Source: Lachnospiraceae bacterium (GTDB lineage: Bacteria > Bacillota > Clostridia > Lachnospirales > Lachnospiraceae). Taken from it: a stretch of DNA of 64,000 nt. Location: assembly GCA_024403235.1 (NCBI GenBank), contig JAKSSF010000012.1, forward strand, positions 1 through 64,000, in the 5' to 3' direction. Made by a program: the position numbers and the translations under genes. Under the pieces are notes generated by a model. That model worked only from the letters and a program-made list of their open reading frames with translations. It did not search any database and had not been told where the DNA came from. Shown here piece after piece: positions 51,158 through 59,879 of this stretch (positions are counted from its first letter, which is position 1; each line of letters starts with the position of its first letter).

Positions 51158-52174
51158 ATGAAACGTAGGAAAAAAAGTGGTTTGAAAAGTGGTTTTATAC
51201 TGGGATTGGCAGCTTGGCTGATTTTACAGACGGGACTTGTGGCTTTTGCGGCTGACAAACCCTTAGTGGATGCTGGTAAAACCGGATCTCTGCGATTTAC
51301 TATGTTGGATAGTGAGTCTGCACCGGTAAAGGGCGGTAATCTGCAAGTATTTAAGGTTGCAGAAATCGTGCAAACGAATGATAATCAGAACCTGGAGTAT
51401 TTGGCTGTCTATGATGGATTGGGATCAAGCAAACAGTCATTAAAAGGGGAGAATAACAGTAATATTTCTGCAATTTTAAAAGATTCCAAAGGGATAACGA
51501 ATAATAACAAATATGCAAACACTTTGGCAGAATATGTTAAAACAAAAGGTATCGCAGCTTCTAAAAGTGTCACAGTAGATACTACAGGAAAGGCGGAAAT
51601 AACAGATTTATCTTTAGGTCTGTATTTGGTTACCCAGCCTACAGCAGCAACCGGTTATAATGCTATGGCACCATTCTTGGTTACTGTACCACAGTGGAAT
51701 GATACAACATCAAGTTGGGTATATGATATTACCGATATTACGCCCAAGATGCAAGCGTTAACGAAGGGAACTACGCCACCACCAAAAGAGGAGGATCCAC
51801 CAACAGAAAAGGATCCTGAAAAGGAACCTGAAAAAGAACCAGAAAAAGAGCCGGAGAAAGAACCAGAAAAAACACCGGAAAAAACACCGGAAAAAACACC
51901 GGAAAAAACACCGACTACACCGACTACACCGACTACGCCAACCACTACAACGAAAACACCTACTACGACCACACCTACCACAACAACCACTACGACAACA
52001 AAGACACCTACGAACACCTCTACAAATGGCACAACAGTAAGTAAAATTGGACCAACAGGAACTACACCAGAGAAATTGCCACAGACCGGACAGGTAAATT
52101 GGCCGATTCCTGTATTGTTTATTTTGGGTTTGATTTTCCTAGGTGCCGGAATTGTATTAGAAAAAAGAAAATAA
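51158..52174 (+). CDS. Minor pilin or wall-anchor subunit with Pro-rich stalk and LPQTG signal
   Basis: The 338-residue protein has a signal peptide (about residues 1-31, ending VAFAAD), one Cna-B-like pilin domain (40-200; SLRFTMLDSESAPVKGGNLQ and LGLYLVTQPTAATGYN), then a stalk of PEKE/PEKT repeats and Thr/Pro repeats (about 210-290). It ends with LPQTG (residue 307), a membrane helix and EKRK. The stalk would span the wall. The sorting signal PQTGQVNWP resembles that of the 37.8-kb surface protein, not the LP(D/S)TGGRGT of the other pilins. This suggests it is the base subunit anchored by the next sortase. Confidence 0.88.
   Translation: MKRRKKSGLKSGFILGLAAWLILQTGLVAFAADKPLVDAGKTGSLRFTMLDSESAPVKGGNLQVFKVAEIVQTNDNQNLEYLAVYDGLGSSKQSLKGENNSNISAILKDSKGITNNNKYANTLAEYVKTKGIAASKSVTVDTTGKAEITDLSLGLYLVTQPTAATGYNAMAPFLVTVPQWNDTTSSWVYDITDITPKMQALTKGTTPPPKEEDPPTEKDPEKEPEKEPEKEPEKEPEKTPEKTPEKTPEKTPTTPTTPTTPTTTTKTPTTTTPTTTTTTTTKTPTNTSTNGTTVSKIGPTGTTPEKLPQTGQVNWPIPVLFILGLIFLGAGIVLEKRK
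51800..52020 (+). repeat. Tandem repeats encoding the pilin stalk
   Basis: Units of CCGGAAAAAACA (12 bp, three to four copies near 51875-51910), related GAACC(A/T)GAAAAA units before them, and 9-bp ACACCGACT copies after them. All are multiples of three, so copy-number change would alter stalk length without shifting frame. Confidence 0.8.
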
Positions 52175-52190
52175 AGAAAGTAGTTTTGAA

Positions 52191-52832
52191 ATGAGAGAAT
52201 ACATAGGTAAGATATGTATGGTATTAGGGGGTCTATTGCTGGTAGCAGCAGTAGCCCTTTTTACTTACAACCAGATAGAAAATAAAAAAGCAAATCGTTT
52301 TTCAGATGATGTTTTAGGTATTCTGAATCAAACGGTAGATGGGAAACTAGCTGAGGGCATAGATGAAAATGCTATCTATGAAGAATATCAGCAGGTGGAA
52401 GCTGATATTGCAGCGGCAAATAAGTCTGAGGAATTAGAACCACTGCGTGTTATGGAGATAGATGGTATAGAATATGTAGGTACTATTATTGTACCTTCTA
52501 TCAATATAGAACTTCCTGTTATCAGTGAGTGGGATTATGATAGCTTAAAGAAGGCGCCTTGTCGCTACAATGGTACTGTAGCAGGCAAGAACCTTGTTAT
52601 TTGTGCCCATAATTATCGCTCTCATTTTGGGGGATTAAAGACCTTACAAGAAGGAGATTCGGTCTATTTTGTAGATGTAGATGGATATTCTAATATTTAT
52701 AAGGTAGCAGGCGTAGAGGTTTTACAGCCTACGGCGATTGAAGAAATGACAGAATCCGGTTATGACCTTACCTTATTCACTTGTACTTATGGTGGAAGAA
52801 CCAGATTGGCAGTTCGCTGTTCTTTGCTCTAG
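52191..52832 (+). CDS. Sortase at the end of the pilus operon (class D-like, probable wall-anchoring)
   Basis: The 213-residue protein has one N-terminal membrane helix (about residues 7-26) and a sortase core with His140 (CAHNYRSHFG), Cys198 (FTCTYGG) and Arg205. It is a clear paralogue of the sortase at 38.0 kb, sharing CRYxGS/T, HNY-SHFG and TCT-x-GG-x-x-R. Both lie directly after a gene whose product ends in PQTGQ-x-x-WP. I infer that it anchors the pilus base to the wall. A terminator follows. Confidence 0.9.
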   Translation: MREYIGKICMVLGGLLLVAAVALFTYNQIENKKANRFSDDVLGILNQTVDGKLAEGIDENAIYEEYQQVEADIAAANKSEELEPLRVMEIDGIEYVGTIIVPSINIELPVISEWDYDSLKKAPCRYNGTVAGKNLVICAHNYRSHFGGLKTLQEGDSVYFVDVDGYSNIYKVAGVEVLQPTAIEEMTESGYDLTLFTCTYGGRTRLAVRCSLL

Positions 52833-52888
52833 TTATTGCAAAACCAAATTGACGGTTAGAATGATAAAAAAAGAATATTAAGTAAAAG

Positions 52889-52918
52889 AAAAGAGTGCTT
52901 GTTTAGGGCACTCTTTTT
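52889..52918. terminator. Bidirectional terminator between the pilus operon and the minus-strand lipoprotein gene
   Basis: AAAAGAGTGC (52889-52898) pairs with GCACTCTTTT (52908-52917). The sequence has T-rich tails on both strands and sits between convergent genes. Confidence 0.85.
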
Positions 52919-52922
52919 AGGT

Positions 52923-53480
52923 TTATTCAATCACTTCTTCAGTTTCATCTATCCATTCTTCTTCATAAGATTCATCTTCGAAAGATTCCTCTTCATACGG
53001 TGTAAAATCTGTTTCACTTTCTTCTACAGTAACACCATCACCTTCCGGCATTTGACCTTGTAATAGAGCTGAAATGTAAGAGATACGTTTCATAGCTCTG
53101 TTATAGTTTTCTTTAGCCAAAATAGCGCTGCCTTCTAGGAATTCCTCTCCGTCATAAGCTTCATGATATAAGGAAACTGCTTCAGACATATAATTTGCTG
53201 CATCATCTGCCAATGCCTCTACAGCGGAGAATTTGCTTGGAACAGGAATTTCTGCCAAATATTGGAAGCTGTCATTCATATTATCCAGATTCAACAACAT
53301 GGTTTCTACTGCACCTTCTTCATTAGGATCAATGGAAGATAGGTTTTCTGCTGAGGTTTCCAATTCTTCTGTAAACAAACTCATTTTTTCTTCGTACTCT
53401 TTTAATTCTTTTGATTCTCCACATCCACTTAAGGTAAAGAGAAGAGCTACACCCAGAAGGGAGAGTAATGCTTTTTTCAT
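52923..53480 (-). CDS. Putative lipoprotein, unknown function
   Basis: The 185-residue protein has a lipoprotein signal peptide with lipobox LSGC (MKKALLSLLGVALLFTLSGC), then a helical, acidic body and a Glu-rich tail (FTPYEEESFEDESYEEEWID). I do not recognise the domain. It lies 127 nt downstream of the ABC transporter genes on the same strand, but the gap and a plausible separate leader leave cotranscription open. The ATG is preceded by AAAAAAGGA. Confidence 0.75.
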   Translation of the reverse strand: MKKALLSLLGVALLFTLSGCGESKELKEYEEKMSLFTEELETSAENLSSIDPNEEGAVETMLLNLDNMNDSFQYLAEIPVPSKFSAVEALADDAANYMSEAVSLYHEAYDGEEFLEGSAILAKENYNRAMKRISYISALLQGQMPEGDGVTVEESETDFTPYEEESFEDESYEEEWIDETEEVIE

Positions 53481-53607
53481 AGTAGTATCCTTTTTTATTT
53501 ATTAAAGTTTTCTTTAACATAATTTCATAACAGTATTTATTGAAATAATTATATCTGGATATATATGCCAATTTCCATCCAAACAGGATTTAATTTCTTC
53601 ATAAAGA

Positions 53608-54411
53608 TTACATAGAAGTCAAGATTCTATCATTGTCTAATTGTTTGCCGGCACGGATTCTAAACTGCTCTAACAGGCTGTCAACTGTTAATCCATCTCG
53701 TTCTTTTCCGGAAATATCCAATACAATTTTACCGCTATCCATCATTAAGGTACGGTTACCAAGCTCCAATGCCTGGTGCATGTTATGGGTAACCATCAAG
53801 CAGGTAATATGTCTTTCTGCAATGATGTTTTTGGTAAGCTTTAATACCTGTTCTGCAGTGGCAGGATCCAATGCAGCAGTATGTTCATCTAATAAAAGAA
53901 TCTTAGGTGTAACCATAGTAGCCATAAGTAAGGTTAAGGCTTGTCTCTGACCACCGGAAAGAAGTCCTACAGGTTGTTTCATACGATTTTCCAATCCCAT
54001 ATCCAGTAACGCCAATTGTTCCCTAAAACGGGCTTTTTCAGCGCTATTCACGCGACTTAAGAAAGAATTCTTATGGTCAGATGCACGAAGGTATGCAAGG
54101 GCCATGTTTTCTTCAATGGTCATATGAGGAGCAGTACCTTTTAAGGGATCCTGAAAAAGATGTCCGATGATTTTACTGCGGTTAAAATCTTTTTTATAGG
54201 TAATATCTTCATTGTCTAATAAAATCTGCCCTTCATCTACAAAGAAGGCACCTGTAATGGCATTAAACATGGTAGATTTTCCCGCACCGTTACTGCCTAC
54301 GATAGTAGCAAAATCCCCATCCGCTAGATGCAGACTAACACCATTTAAGGCTTTTTTCTCATTTACGGTACCGGGATTAAAGGTTTTAGAAATGCTGATC
54401 AAATCCAACAT
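53608..54411 (-). CDS. ABC transporter ATP-binding protein of a TrpXYZ-like uptake system
   Basis: The 267-residue protein shows Walker A GSNGAGKST, the signature LLSGGQRQALTLL, Walker B ILLLDEHTAALD and the switch His in MVTHNMHQAL. It starts at the ATG at 54411 with AAAGGAGGG upstream, one base past the stop of the permease gene; an upstream in-frame start would lie inside the permease. It should energise the permease encoded before it. Confidence 0.94.
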   Translation of the reverse strand: MLDLISISKTFNPGTVNEKKALNGVSLHLADGDFATIVGSNGAGKSTMFNAITGAFFVDEGQILLDNEDITYKKDFNRSKIIGHLFQDPLKGTAPHMTIEENMALAYLRASDHKNSFLSRVNSAEKARFREQLALLDMGLENRMKQPVGLLSGGQRQALTLLMATMVTPKILLLDEHTAALDPATAEQVLKLTKNIIAERHITCLMVTHNMHQALELGNRTLMMDSGKIVLDISGKERDGLTVDSLLEQFRIRAGKQLDNDRILTSM

Positions 54412-54412
54412 A

Positions 54413-55339
54413 TTATTTGCCCTCCTTTGCATAATTCTTCATAGCAAGGCTTCTTTGCTTCATAAAAGCAATTTTTCCCTTCATATAAGGAGAGGCAATG
54501 GCGATGGCTACGATAAGAGCAGATACAAGCTTTAAGCATTCTGCAGGGACATTTAAGCGTAAAGCAACGGCAACAATAAAGCGGTAGAGACAACTACCAA
54601 GTACGACCCCAACCACGCGTTTTGCCATAGAACCGCCACCAATAATTGATTCTCCAATGATTAAGCTTGCCAAAGCAATGGTTACCATACCGGTTCCTAA
54701 GTTGATATCACAGGACTTTTGATACTGTGCCAATACACCACCGGACAAAGCGGTGAGAGAGTTGGATACACATAAGCCTACCGTAATGGTAAAAGCAGGA
54801 TTAATGCTGCTGGCACGAACCATGTCTGTATTATCACCGGTAGCACGGATACTCAATCCTAATTTTGTGCTAAGGAATAAGGATAATAAGCAGCCTATAA
54901 TTACCACAATCAGTAAGGCTACCAGTATTTTATAAAAGCTTCCGCCGATAGCCTCTTTGGCCATAGAGAAGATGGTGTCACATTTGAATAAGTTTACATT
55001 GGAAGCAAAACCCATAACAGCGATGTTGATGGTATACAAGCCGGTATTCACGATAATACCTGCCAAGATAGATTCAATTCCCATTTTGGTCTGCAAAAAG
55101 GCAGTTACAAAGCCGGAGCAAACGCCGGCAGCCATTGCTGCAAACAAGGCCAAAAAGGGGTGCCCTGAAATAGTAACCATGGCACATACTGCACAGCCTA
55201 GGGTAAAACAGCCGTCAGTAGAAAGGTCTGCAATATTCAAAATGGAAAAGGATATAAACAAGGCCAAAGCCACAAGAGCGTAGATACAACCAAGCTCTAG
55301 CGCACTTTGAAGAATGGATAGGGTAAATATAGTGCCCAT
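54413..55339 (-). CDS. ABC transporter permease of a TrpXYZ-like uptake system
   Basis: The 308-residue protein is a multi-spanning permease of the branched-chain amino acid/TrpY-like group, with about eight hydrophobic segments. Recognisable blocks are ISFSILNIADLSTDGCFTLG, SIRATGDNTDMVRA and SLIIGESIIGGGSMAKRVVG. In relatives the encoded system takes up aromatic amino acids, but substrates vary. It has a GAGGAGGC site and sits between the binding protein and ATPase genes, all on the minus strand. Confidence 0.93.
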   Translation of the reverse strand: MGTIFTLSILQSALELGCIYALVALALFISFSILNIADLSTDGCFTLGCAVCAMVTISGHPFLALFAAMAAGVCSGFVTAFLQTKMGIESILAGIIVNTGLYTINIAVMGFASNVNLFKCDTIFSMAKEAIGGSFYKILVALLIVVIIGCLLSLFLSTKLGLSIRATGDNTDMVRASSINPAFTITVGLCVSNSLTALSGGVLAQYQKSCDINLGTGMVTIALASLIIGESIIGGGSMAKRVVGVVLGSCLYRFIVAVALRLNVPAECLKLVSALIVAIAIASPYMKGKIAFMKQRSLAMKNYAKEGK

Positions 55340-55410
55340 AGATGCCTCCTCTATAAATTATGGAATAAAATCAATCTATTCTTTGCATATAAAACGATTT
55401 ATTATACCAC

Positions 55411-55444
55411 AAAAGCCCAAAAGTTTCTATACTTTTGGGCTTTT
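55411..55444 (-). terminator. Hairpin terminator inside the ABC transporter operon
   Basis: A 14-bp perfect stem AAAAGCCCAAAAGT (55411-55424)/ACTTTTGGGCTTTT (55431-55444). It lies between the binding-protein gene and the permease gene. An extended -10 TGGTATAAT on the minus strand follows directly (55401-55409). Confidence 0.8.
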
Positions 55445-55515
55445 TACATACTTTACAATATAAAGTTTCAAATTCGTAATCGTTCAGAACGGCATCTCAA
55501 AAATGCTTGAAACAA

Positions 55516-56559
55516 TTACTCAAATTCTTCAGCAGTTGTAATTTCCTTTACAGTATCGCAAAGACCTTCAAACATATCGTAAGCTAAACCGATTGCTTCC
55601 GCAGTTTCAATGTTTACAGTTGCAATACCGTTGCTCATGGTCTGTACTCCTGTTGTAGCAGGATCTGCACCATTTACTAAGATGTCTACTACCATATCAG
55701 CAGTAGCAGTACCTAAGTCTACATAGTTTACACCAAATCCACAGAACGCACCATTTAAGGCAAAGGAATCTGCACCGGTATAATGAGGAATGCCTGCTTC
55801 AATGAATTTTTCATAAATAGCAAGCTCTGCAGTCATAATGGTGTTGTCGGTAGGAGTGAAGATAGCATCCACTTTTGCAGCGACTAAAGCGTCAGCAGCA
55901 AGAGAAACCTCGTCATTATTTGTACCGGTTTTTTCTACCCATTCCACACCTTTGCTTTCACAGTATGCTTTTGCAGCAGCGATAGCAGCAGTAGAGGCAT
56001 CCTCACTTTTGTTGTATAAAAGACCAACGGATTTGATAGCAGGATTTGCTGCAAACATTAAATCCATTAAAGTATCTGTATTAAAGGCATCGCTGGTACC
56101 GGTAATATTAGCACCGGGAGCTTCTAAGCTGTCTACAAGACCTGCTGTTAAAGGATCTGATACAGCAGAGAATACAACAGGAATTTGATTTTCCTCTGTT
56201 GCAGCCTGCATAATCATTGCAGTAGGAGTAGCAATCGGAATAATAATATCTACTTTTTCTGCAACTAAGTCAGCAGCAATCTGGTTTAAGGTAGAAGAAT
56301 CAGCCTGACCGTTGTAGGTGTAATCCTTGTAGTTAAAGGTTACCCCAAGCTCTGCACTTTTTGCATCCAATTCTGCTTCTATAGCAGCCTCAATCTGGTT
56401 TAAGGAAGCATCATCCACAAACTGAACAATACCTACCTTGTAGGTGGCGCCTTCTTCACTTGCTTCATTGGTGTTAGAAAGAGCGGAAGCACCGCCACAG
56501 CCTACCATAGAAAGTGCAAGGAGAGAAGAAACACTAAGTGCTATGAATTTTTTTAACAT
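55516..56559 (-). CDS. ABC transporter substrate-binding lipoprotein (TrpX-like)
   Basis: The 347-residue protein has a lipobox MVGCG and the ABC_sub_bind fold: KVGIVQFVDDASLNQIEAAI, ADLVAEKVDIIIPIATPTAM and VVFSAVSDPLTAGLVDSLEA, with a C-terminal domain carrying YTGADSFALNGAFCGFGVNY. This family binds aromatic amino acids in streptococci; the ligand here is not shown by sequence. It is the first gene of the transporter set, with an AAAGGAGGA site. A strong terminator before the permease gene would favour its higher expression. Confidence 0.92.
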   Translation of the reverse strand: MLKKFIALSVSSLLALSMVGCGGASALSNTNEASEEGATYKVGIVQFVDDASLNQIEAAIEAELDAKSAELGVTFNYKDYTYNGQADSSTLNQIAADLVAEKVDIIIPIATPTAMIMQAATEENQIPVVFSAVSDPLTAGLVDSLEAPGANITGTSDAFNTDTLMDLMFAANPAIKSVGLLYNKSEDASTAAIAAAKAYCESKGVEWVEKTGTNNDEVSLAADALVAAKVDAIFTPTDNTIMTAELAIYEKFIEAGIPHYTGADSFALNGAFCGFGVNYVDLGTATADMVVDILVNGADPATTGVQTMSNGIATVNIETAEAIGLAYDMFEGLCDTVKEITTAEEFE

Positions 56560-56656
56560 AATAAAATCCTCCTTTGTGTAAAATATACACTGTTTAAACT
56601 AAAAATATAAAGATAAAATCTTTACACTCTTTCACACTTTACTACAATACAGTAAA

Positions 56657-56686
56657 ACGGTCAAGCGGAAAAATCTGCCTGACCGT
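56657..56686 (-). terminator. Terminator after the nucleotidyltransferase gene
   Basis: On the minus strand ACGGTCA (56680-56686 complement) pairs with TGACCGT (56657-56663 complement) and is followed by TTTA. It lies about 50 nt after the nucleotidyltransferase stop. Confidence 0.75.
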
Positions 56687-56737
56687 CTCTTGCGTTTGGA
56701 TTCGAACGGAAATGGAAGTTCACATGGTTGTATTTTA

Positions 56738-57661
56738 TTAATTCCACAAGTATTTTGGATATTTTCCGGCTTCCTTCATGGATTTCATGGCTTCCATAAC
56801 TACCGGCTTATCTTCCTTATAGGTAACGCCGTACCATTTATCCGGAGATTCTAATACCTCTACAGTAGCTTTATCCTCTTTTAATAGGGCATCTACTACA
56901 CTTGGTAAAAAGTATTCTGCCTTTTCCGGATTCTGAGGCAGCTTTTCTTCTAAAAATTGAACGAAGCGCTGTTCCAATTCTGTCAAAAAGCTCTCATTAA
57001 AGCCCCACATATTCATAGAAACAATGGTTTCTTCCGGTAATTCCTTATAGGTTGCACCATCATCCTCTGTAAACTGGATTTTTCCATCCTTTCTTTCGAT
57101 ACGGGTGTGTTCTGTAATATCCTGCAAATGATGATTTTCATCCATAGAGCAAACTCCACGAGCAACATGACCATTTTCTGTCAGCGTATTGGGGAGCTGA
57201 TAGCCTACCATAGTATAGTGGTATTTCTCATCATCCTGCATAGTAGAAAGCTTCTGGTAAATGGCTTCAAAAGCACCACGACCATAATAATCATCTGCAT
57301 TGATGACAGCGAAGGGACCATGTATTTTATCCTTTGCACAAAGAATGGCGTGTCCTGTACCAAAGGGCTTTACACGACCTTCCGGAATGGAAAAGCCTTC
57401 CGGTAACTTATCCAGTTCCTGATATACATATTCCACCTCGATATTTTTAGAAAGACGGTCTCCAATAGAAGCCTTAAATTCTTTCTCGATTTGATGCTTA
57501 ATAATGAAAATCACTTTTTCAAAGCCTGCCTGCTTGGCATCATATACGGAAAAATCCATAATAATATCATTTTCTGCATCAATAGGATCAATTTGCTTTA
57601 GTCCTCCATAACGACTTCCCATACCTGCAGCCATAATGACTAAAACCGGTTTCTCTGCCAT
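56738..57661 (-). CDS. Sugar nucleotidyltransferase family protein
   Basis: The 307-residue protein starts with the nucleotide-binding signature VLVIMAAGMGSRYGGLKQID and contains PFGTGHAILCAKDKI and the metal-binding VINADDYYGR. These belong to the NTP-transferase fold of UDP-sugar pyrophosphorylases and relatives. Length is normal for the group, but the exact sugar phosphate cannot be told. No sugar-pathway genes are adjacent. GTGAGGAAA precedes the ATG. Confidence 0.88.
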   Translation of the reverse strand: MAEKPVLVIMAAGMGSRYGGLKQIDPIDAENDIIMDFSVYDAKQAGFEKVIFIIKHQIEKEFKASIGDRLSKNIEVEYVYQELDKLPEGFSIPEGRVKPFGTGHAILCAKDKIHGPFAVINADDYYGRGAFEAIYQKLSTMQDDEKYHYTMVGYQLPNTLTENGHVARGVCSMDENHHLQDITEHTRIERKDGKIQFTEDDGATYKELPEETIVSMNMWGFNESFLTELEQRFVQFLEEKLPQNPEKAEYFLPSVVDALLKEDKATVEVLESPDKWYGVTYKEDKPVVMEAMKSMKEAGKYPKYLWN

Positions 57662-57806
57662 ATTTATTTCCTCACTTTTTCTTTTATAAATCGCTGCAGC
57701 GTTTCTGAATTAGAATGCTGCATCTCATATATTTCTCCTTAGTATACGATATTTTACCTAAAATGGCTACCTTTCTGTAAAGATTAAGTTCTATAAATAA
57801 AGACAA

Positions 57807-57843
57807 AGAAAAAGCTGTCCTGCTTAATAGAAAGGACAGCTTT
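57807..57843 (-). terminator. Terminator after the ECF S-component gene
   Basis: AAAGCTGTCC (57811-57820) pairs with GGACAGCTTT (57834-57843); on the minus strand a TTTTTCTTTG tail follows. Confidence 0.85.
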
Positions 57844-57868
57844 GTGAATTCTACAAAATATTAAATTA

Positions 57869-58450
57869 TCATTTAAGCTCGAAAAATAAACCCGCTATCT
57901 TTAAGGATGGTCTTAGTGCCATATACACAGCTACAGAAACAATGGTAGAAGTAACAGCATTAATGCTTGTAGAAGCAACGTTCCAGGCAAGAGTAAGCTC
58001 TGCTGCAGGTTTTCCTAAAATAAGAAGCTTGTAATAGTAGCCAACCAATGGATCAAAAATGACATTAAAAAGCAAACCACCGATAGCTGCCAAAAGGGTA
58101 AAACGAAATACCTTTTTGTGATCTGTTTCTGTTGTAATATGACCGATTTTATGAGCAATAACGCCTGTAATCAAACCTATACAAAGCTTTAAAATAAAGG
58201 TCTTTGGAGCGTATACCACATACACTGGGTCAAATAAATCCCCAATCGTCATGCCAAGTGCTCCGCCTAAACCACCATAAAAGCCACCTAACAGTAAAGC
58301 ACCTAAAACACATACCGCATTTCCCAAATGAATAGAGGTAGCATCTCCGCCGGGCAAAGTGATTTTAATCTGTAAAAAGGTAAAAACCACATAGGAAAGA
58401 GCTGCAATCAATCCTGTAAAAACAATTTTCTGAATTTTTTCATTTTTCAT
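57869..58450 (-). CDS. ECF transporter S component (vitamin-type substrate)
   Basis: The 193-residue membrane protein has about six helices and the S-component pattern: SYVVFTFLQIKI, then SIHLGNAVCVLGALLLGGFY, GALGMTIGDLFDPVY and APKTFILKLCIGLITGVIAH. S components bind a vitamin or metal and work with shared EcfA/EcfT modules, which are not in this window. The substrate is not evident. I start it at the ATG at 58450, which has AAGGAG upstream and begins the conserved part; the frame is open for 35 codons before it. Confidence 0.88.
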   Translation of the reverse strand: MKNEKIQKIVFTGLIAALSYVVFTFLQIKITLPGGDATSIHLGNAVCVLGALLLGGFYGGLGGALGMTIGDLFDPVYVVYAPKTFILKLCIGLITGVIAHKIGHITTETDHKKVFRFTLLAAIGGLLFNVIFDPLVGYYYKLLILGKPAAELTLAWNVASTSINAVTSTIVSVAVYMALRPSLKIAGLFFELK

Positions 58451-58797
58451 AGTAATAACTCCTTGTGATATTTTGCAAGTGATATGTTCATAATAATAAG
58501 TAAGTAGACATCGTAGAAATCTGTCTGCTTTCGTTAAGCGAATAGGATTATTCACTTAGTGTATACACTGGTTATTTAATCTTTTGAAACGCGTTTTTTT
58601 GTGTTATACTAAATATATATGCAAACTGGCATATTAAAAAGTACCAAAATGCTAATTTTCAACCATACCAGTTGTGGCTGAATATATCTTTTTGAAAATG
58701 AAATACAAGAGATGCACACGATTGTAATCCTATTTACAAGGATACGAGGATGTAATAATTATAAAATTATAATTGTATATTAAAGGAGGATTTTGCA
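58451..58797. other. 347-bp divergent intergenic region between the ECF S-component and D-LDH genes
   Basis: It holds a perfect 12-bp palindrome AGTGTATACACT (58557-58568). A TTATACT -10-like sequence for the rightward gene lies near 58612-58618, preceded by an AAACGCGTTT palindrome (58586-58595). A possible long-range stem AACTGG/CCAGTT lies further on (about 58623-58673). On the leftward side the leader can form AGACA/TGTCT. No gene is seen. Confidence 0.5.
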
Positions 58798-59784
58798 GTG
58801 GAAAATCATATAAAAATAAGAATTGCTTTCTTTGATACAAAACCGTATGACAAACGTTGGTTTGATGCTTGTAATGAAGCGTACGAGATTATTTATTATG
58901 AAGGCAAATTGAATCAAAATACGGTAGGAATTACAAAGGGATTTCAGGTGGTATGTGCCTTTGTAAATGATGACCTAAATGAAAAAGTAGTGGATGCTTT
59001 GGTAGAAAACGGTGTGAAGTTGATTGCCCTTCGCTGTGCCGGCTTCAGTAACGTAGATTTAAAGGCTGCAAAGGATAGAATCCCGGTGGTTCGTGTGCCT
59101 GCCTATTCTCCCTATGCGGTAGCAGAATTTGCCATGGGTCTTTTGCTTACCTTGAATCGTAAAATTCATAAATCCTACAATCGTACCAGAGAGTACAACT
59201 ACAATATTAATGGATTGTCCGGTATGGATTTGCATGATAAAACAGTTGGCGTCATTGGCACAGGTAAAATTGGCCGTGTATTTATTAATATTTGTCAGGG
59301 TTTTGGTATGAAGGCCCTTGCCTATGATCCTTATCCGGCGAAGGATGTGAATTTTACTTATGTGGATTTGGATAGGCTATTTCGTGAGAGCGATGTGATT
59401 AGCTTGCATTGTCCTTTAACAGAACAAACCAAATATGTAGTGAATCGAGAAGCAATTAGCAAGATGAAGCCCCATACTATTATTGTAAATACCTCCAGAG
59501 GACAGTTGATAGAAAGTCATGCCCTGTTGGATGCACTGCAGGAGAAAAAACTGGGCGGAGCAGCCTTAGATGTTTATGAAGAGGAAGCGGATTATTTCTT
59601 TGAGGATCACTCAGAGGGTGGTATTCATGATGCGATTTTGCAGCTCTTAACCAGCCTGCCAAATGTATTGGTTACCAGTCACCAGGCATTTTTAACAGAG
59701 GAAGCACTTCAGAATATTGCTAGTGTTACTTTGGAAAATATAGCAGATTTCTTTGCCGGAAAAGGATTGAAAAATCAGGTATGA
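58798..59784 (+). CDS. D-lactate dehydrogenase (D-2-hydroxyacid dehydrogenase family)
   Basis: The 328-residue protein has the family's layout: catalytic domain with LRCAGFSNVDLKAAKD and VRVPAYSPYAVAEFAMGLLL, NAD site VGVIGTGKIGRVF, the catalytic Arg in VNTSRGQLIE, Glu in LDVYEEE and His in VTSHQAFLTEEA. The VPAYSPYAVAE and YEEEADYFF signatures are those of D-LDH. It reduces pyruvate to D-lactate with NADH. The start is a GTG after AAAGGAGGA. It stands alone behind a long leader. Confidence 0.93.
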   Translation: MENHIKIRIAFFDTKPYDKRWFDACNEAYEIIYYEGKLNQNTVGITKGFQVVCAFVNDDLNEKVVDALVENGVKLIALRCAGFSNVDLKAAKDRIPVVRVPAYSPYAVAEFAMGLLLTLNRKIHKSYNRTREYNYNINGLSGMDLHDKTVGVIGTGKIGRVFINICQGFGMKALAYDPYPAKDVNFTYVDLDRLFRESDVISLHCPLTEQTKYVVNREAISKMKPHTIIVNTSRGQLIESHALLDALQEKKLGGAALDVYEEEADYFFEDHSEGGIHDAILQLLTSLPNVLVTSHQAFLTEEALQNIASVTLENIADFFAGKGLKNQV

Positions 59785-59879
59785 AAATTTATATAATATA
59801 AATTTAATATTATAAAAATTGGAATGATGGTTATTCACTGGATTACTACATTCCAGTATTTTAGAGATGAGAAGTGTAT

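Noticed and set aside
51655..52032. Long minus-strand open frame rich in Val, Gly, Phe and Ser opposite the pilin stalk
   Set aside because: It is the complement of the PEKE/TPT tandem repeats; no ribosome site, repeats mirror the coding strand.
58600..58797. D-LDH leader as a riboswitch
   Set aside because: Only weak stems (AACTGG/CCAGTT and AT-rich hairpins) without a recognisable conserved core.
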